From: Romboutsia sp. 13368
GTDB taxonomy: Bacteria > Bacillota > Clostridia > Peptostreptococcales > Peptostreptococcaceae
Assembly: GCF_018336475.1 (NCBI RefSeq)
Contig: NZ_CP048741.1
Coordinates: 2,422,634 to 2,428,596, forward strand
Direction: 5' to 3'
Length of the DNA stretch: 5,963 nt
The position numbers and the translations under genes were made by a program. Below the pieces are notes generated by a model. That model worked only from the letters and a program-made list of their open reading frames with translations, searched no databases and was not told the DNA's origin. Of this stretch, positions 5,931 through 5,963 are shown piece after piece (positions within the stretch are counted from its first letter, which is position 1; every line of letters starts with the position of its first letter).

Positions 5931-5963
5931 TGTGAAAATTTATTTTATAATATTTTAATTCTA

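Overview
The window is very AT-rich (mostly A/T outside and inside genes, strong AGGAGG-like ribosome binding sites, short A/T-heavy intergenic gaps). Gene content and codon choice fit a low-GC Clostridia genome. My best guess is the Peptostreptococcaceae (Clostridioides, Paraclostridium or Romboutsia type), judged from remembered family resemblance and not from a search.

Layout, left to right. (1) The last ~37 codons of an M29-type metallo-aminopeptidase on the + strand end at 113 and run into a strong hairpin terminator (119-152). (2) A convergent PfkB-family sugar kinase on the - strand, most like pseudouridine kinase PsuK (251-1210), probably uses the same hairpin as its own terminator. 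(3) An intergenic region (1211-1403) holds a likely psuK promoter, a perfect 69-bp tandem duplication and the terminator of the next operon. (4) A tightly overlapping - strand operon follows, in transcription order luxS (4954-4499), a stand-alone methionine synthase reactivation-domain protein (4509-3781) and a short cobalamin-dependent methionine synthase metH (3803-1404). (5) A divergent intergenic region (4955-5187) contains a 7-bp triplet repeat, half of which looks like a ParB-binding parS site, and a good promoter for the next gene. (6) A TtcA-type tRNA 2-thiocytidine synthetase lies on the + strand (5188-5913), with a terminator overlapping its end.

The central operon is a metabolic unit. 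LuxS cleaves S-ribosylhomocysteine to homocysteine plus the AI-2 precursor DPD. MetH methylates the homocysteine to methionine with methyltetrahydrofolate and B12. The small middle protein supplies the SAM-binding reactivation domain that this 799-residue MetH lacks. The operon therefore looks like the homocysteine-recycling half of the activated methyl cycle, with MetH split over two genes. The nucleosidase that feeds LuxS (Pfs/MtnN) and the folate reductase (MetF) are not in the window.

I found no mobile element, CRISPR array, RNA gene or recognisable riboswitch. Most of the window is ordinary core metabolism. The points worth a second look are the split MetH with a four-cysteine tail on its reactivation partner, the exact 69-bp duplication that copies half a terminator plus a promoter element, the parS-like site, and the absence of psuG beside psuK.
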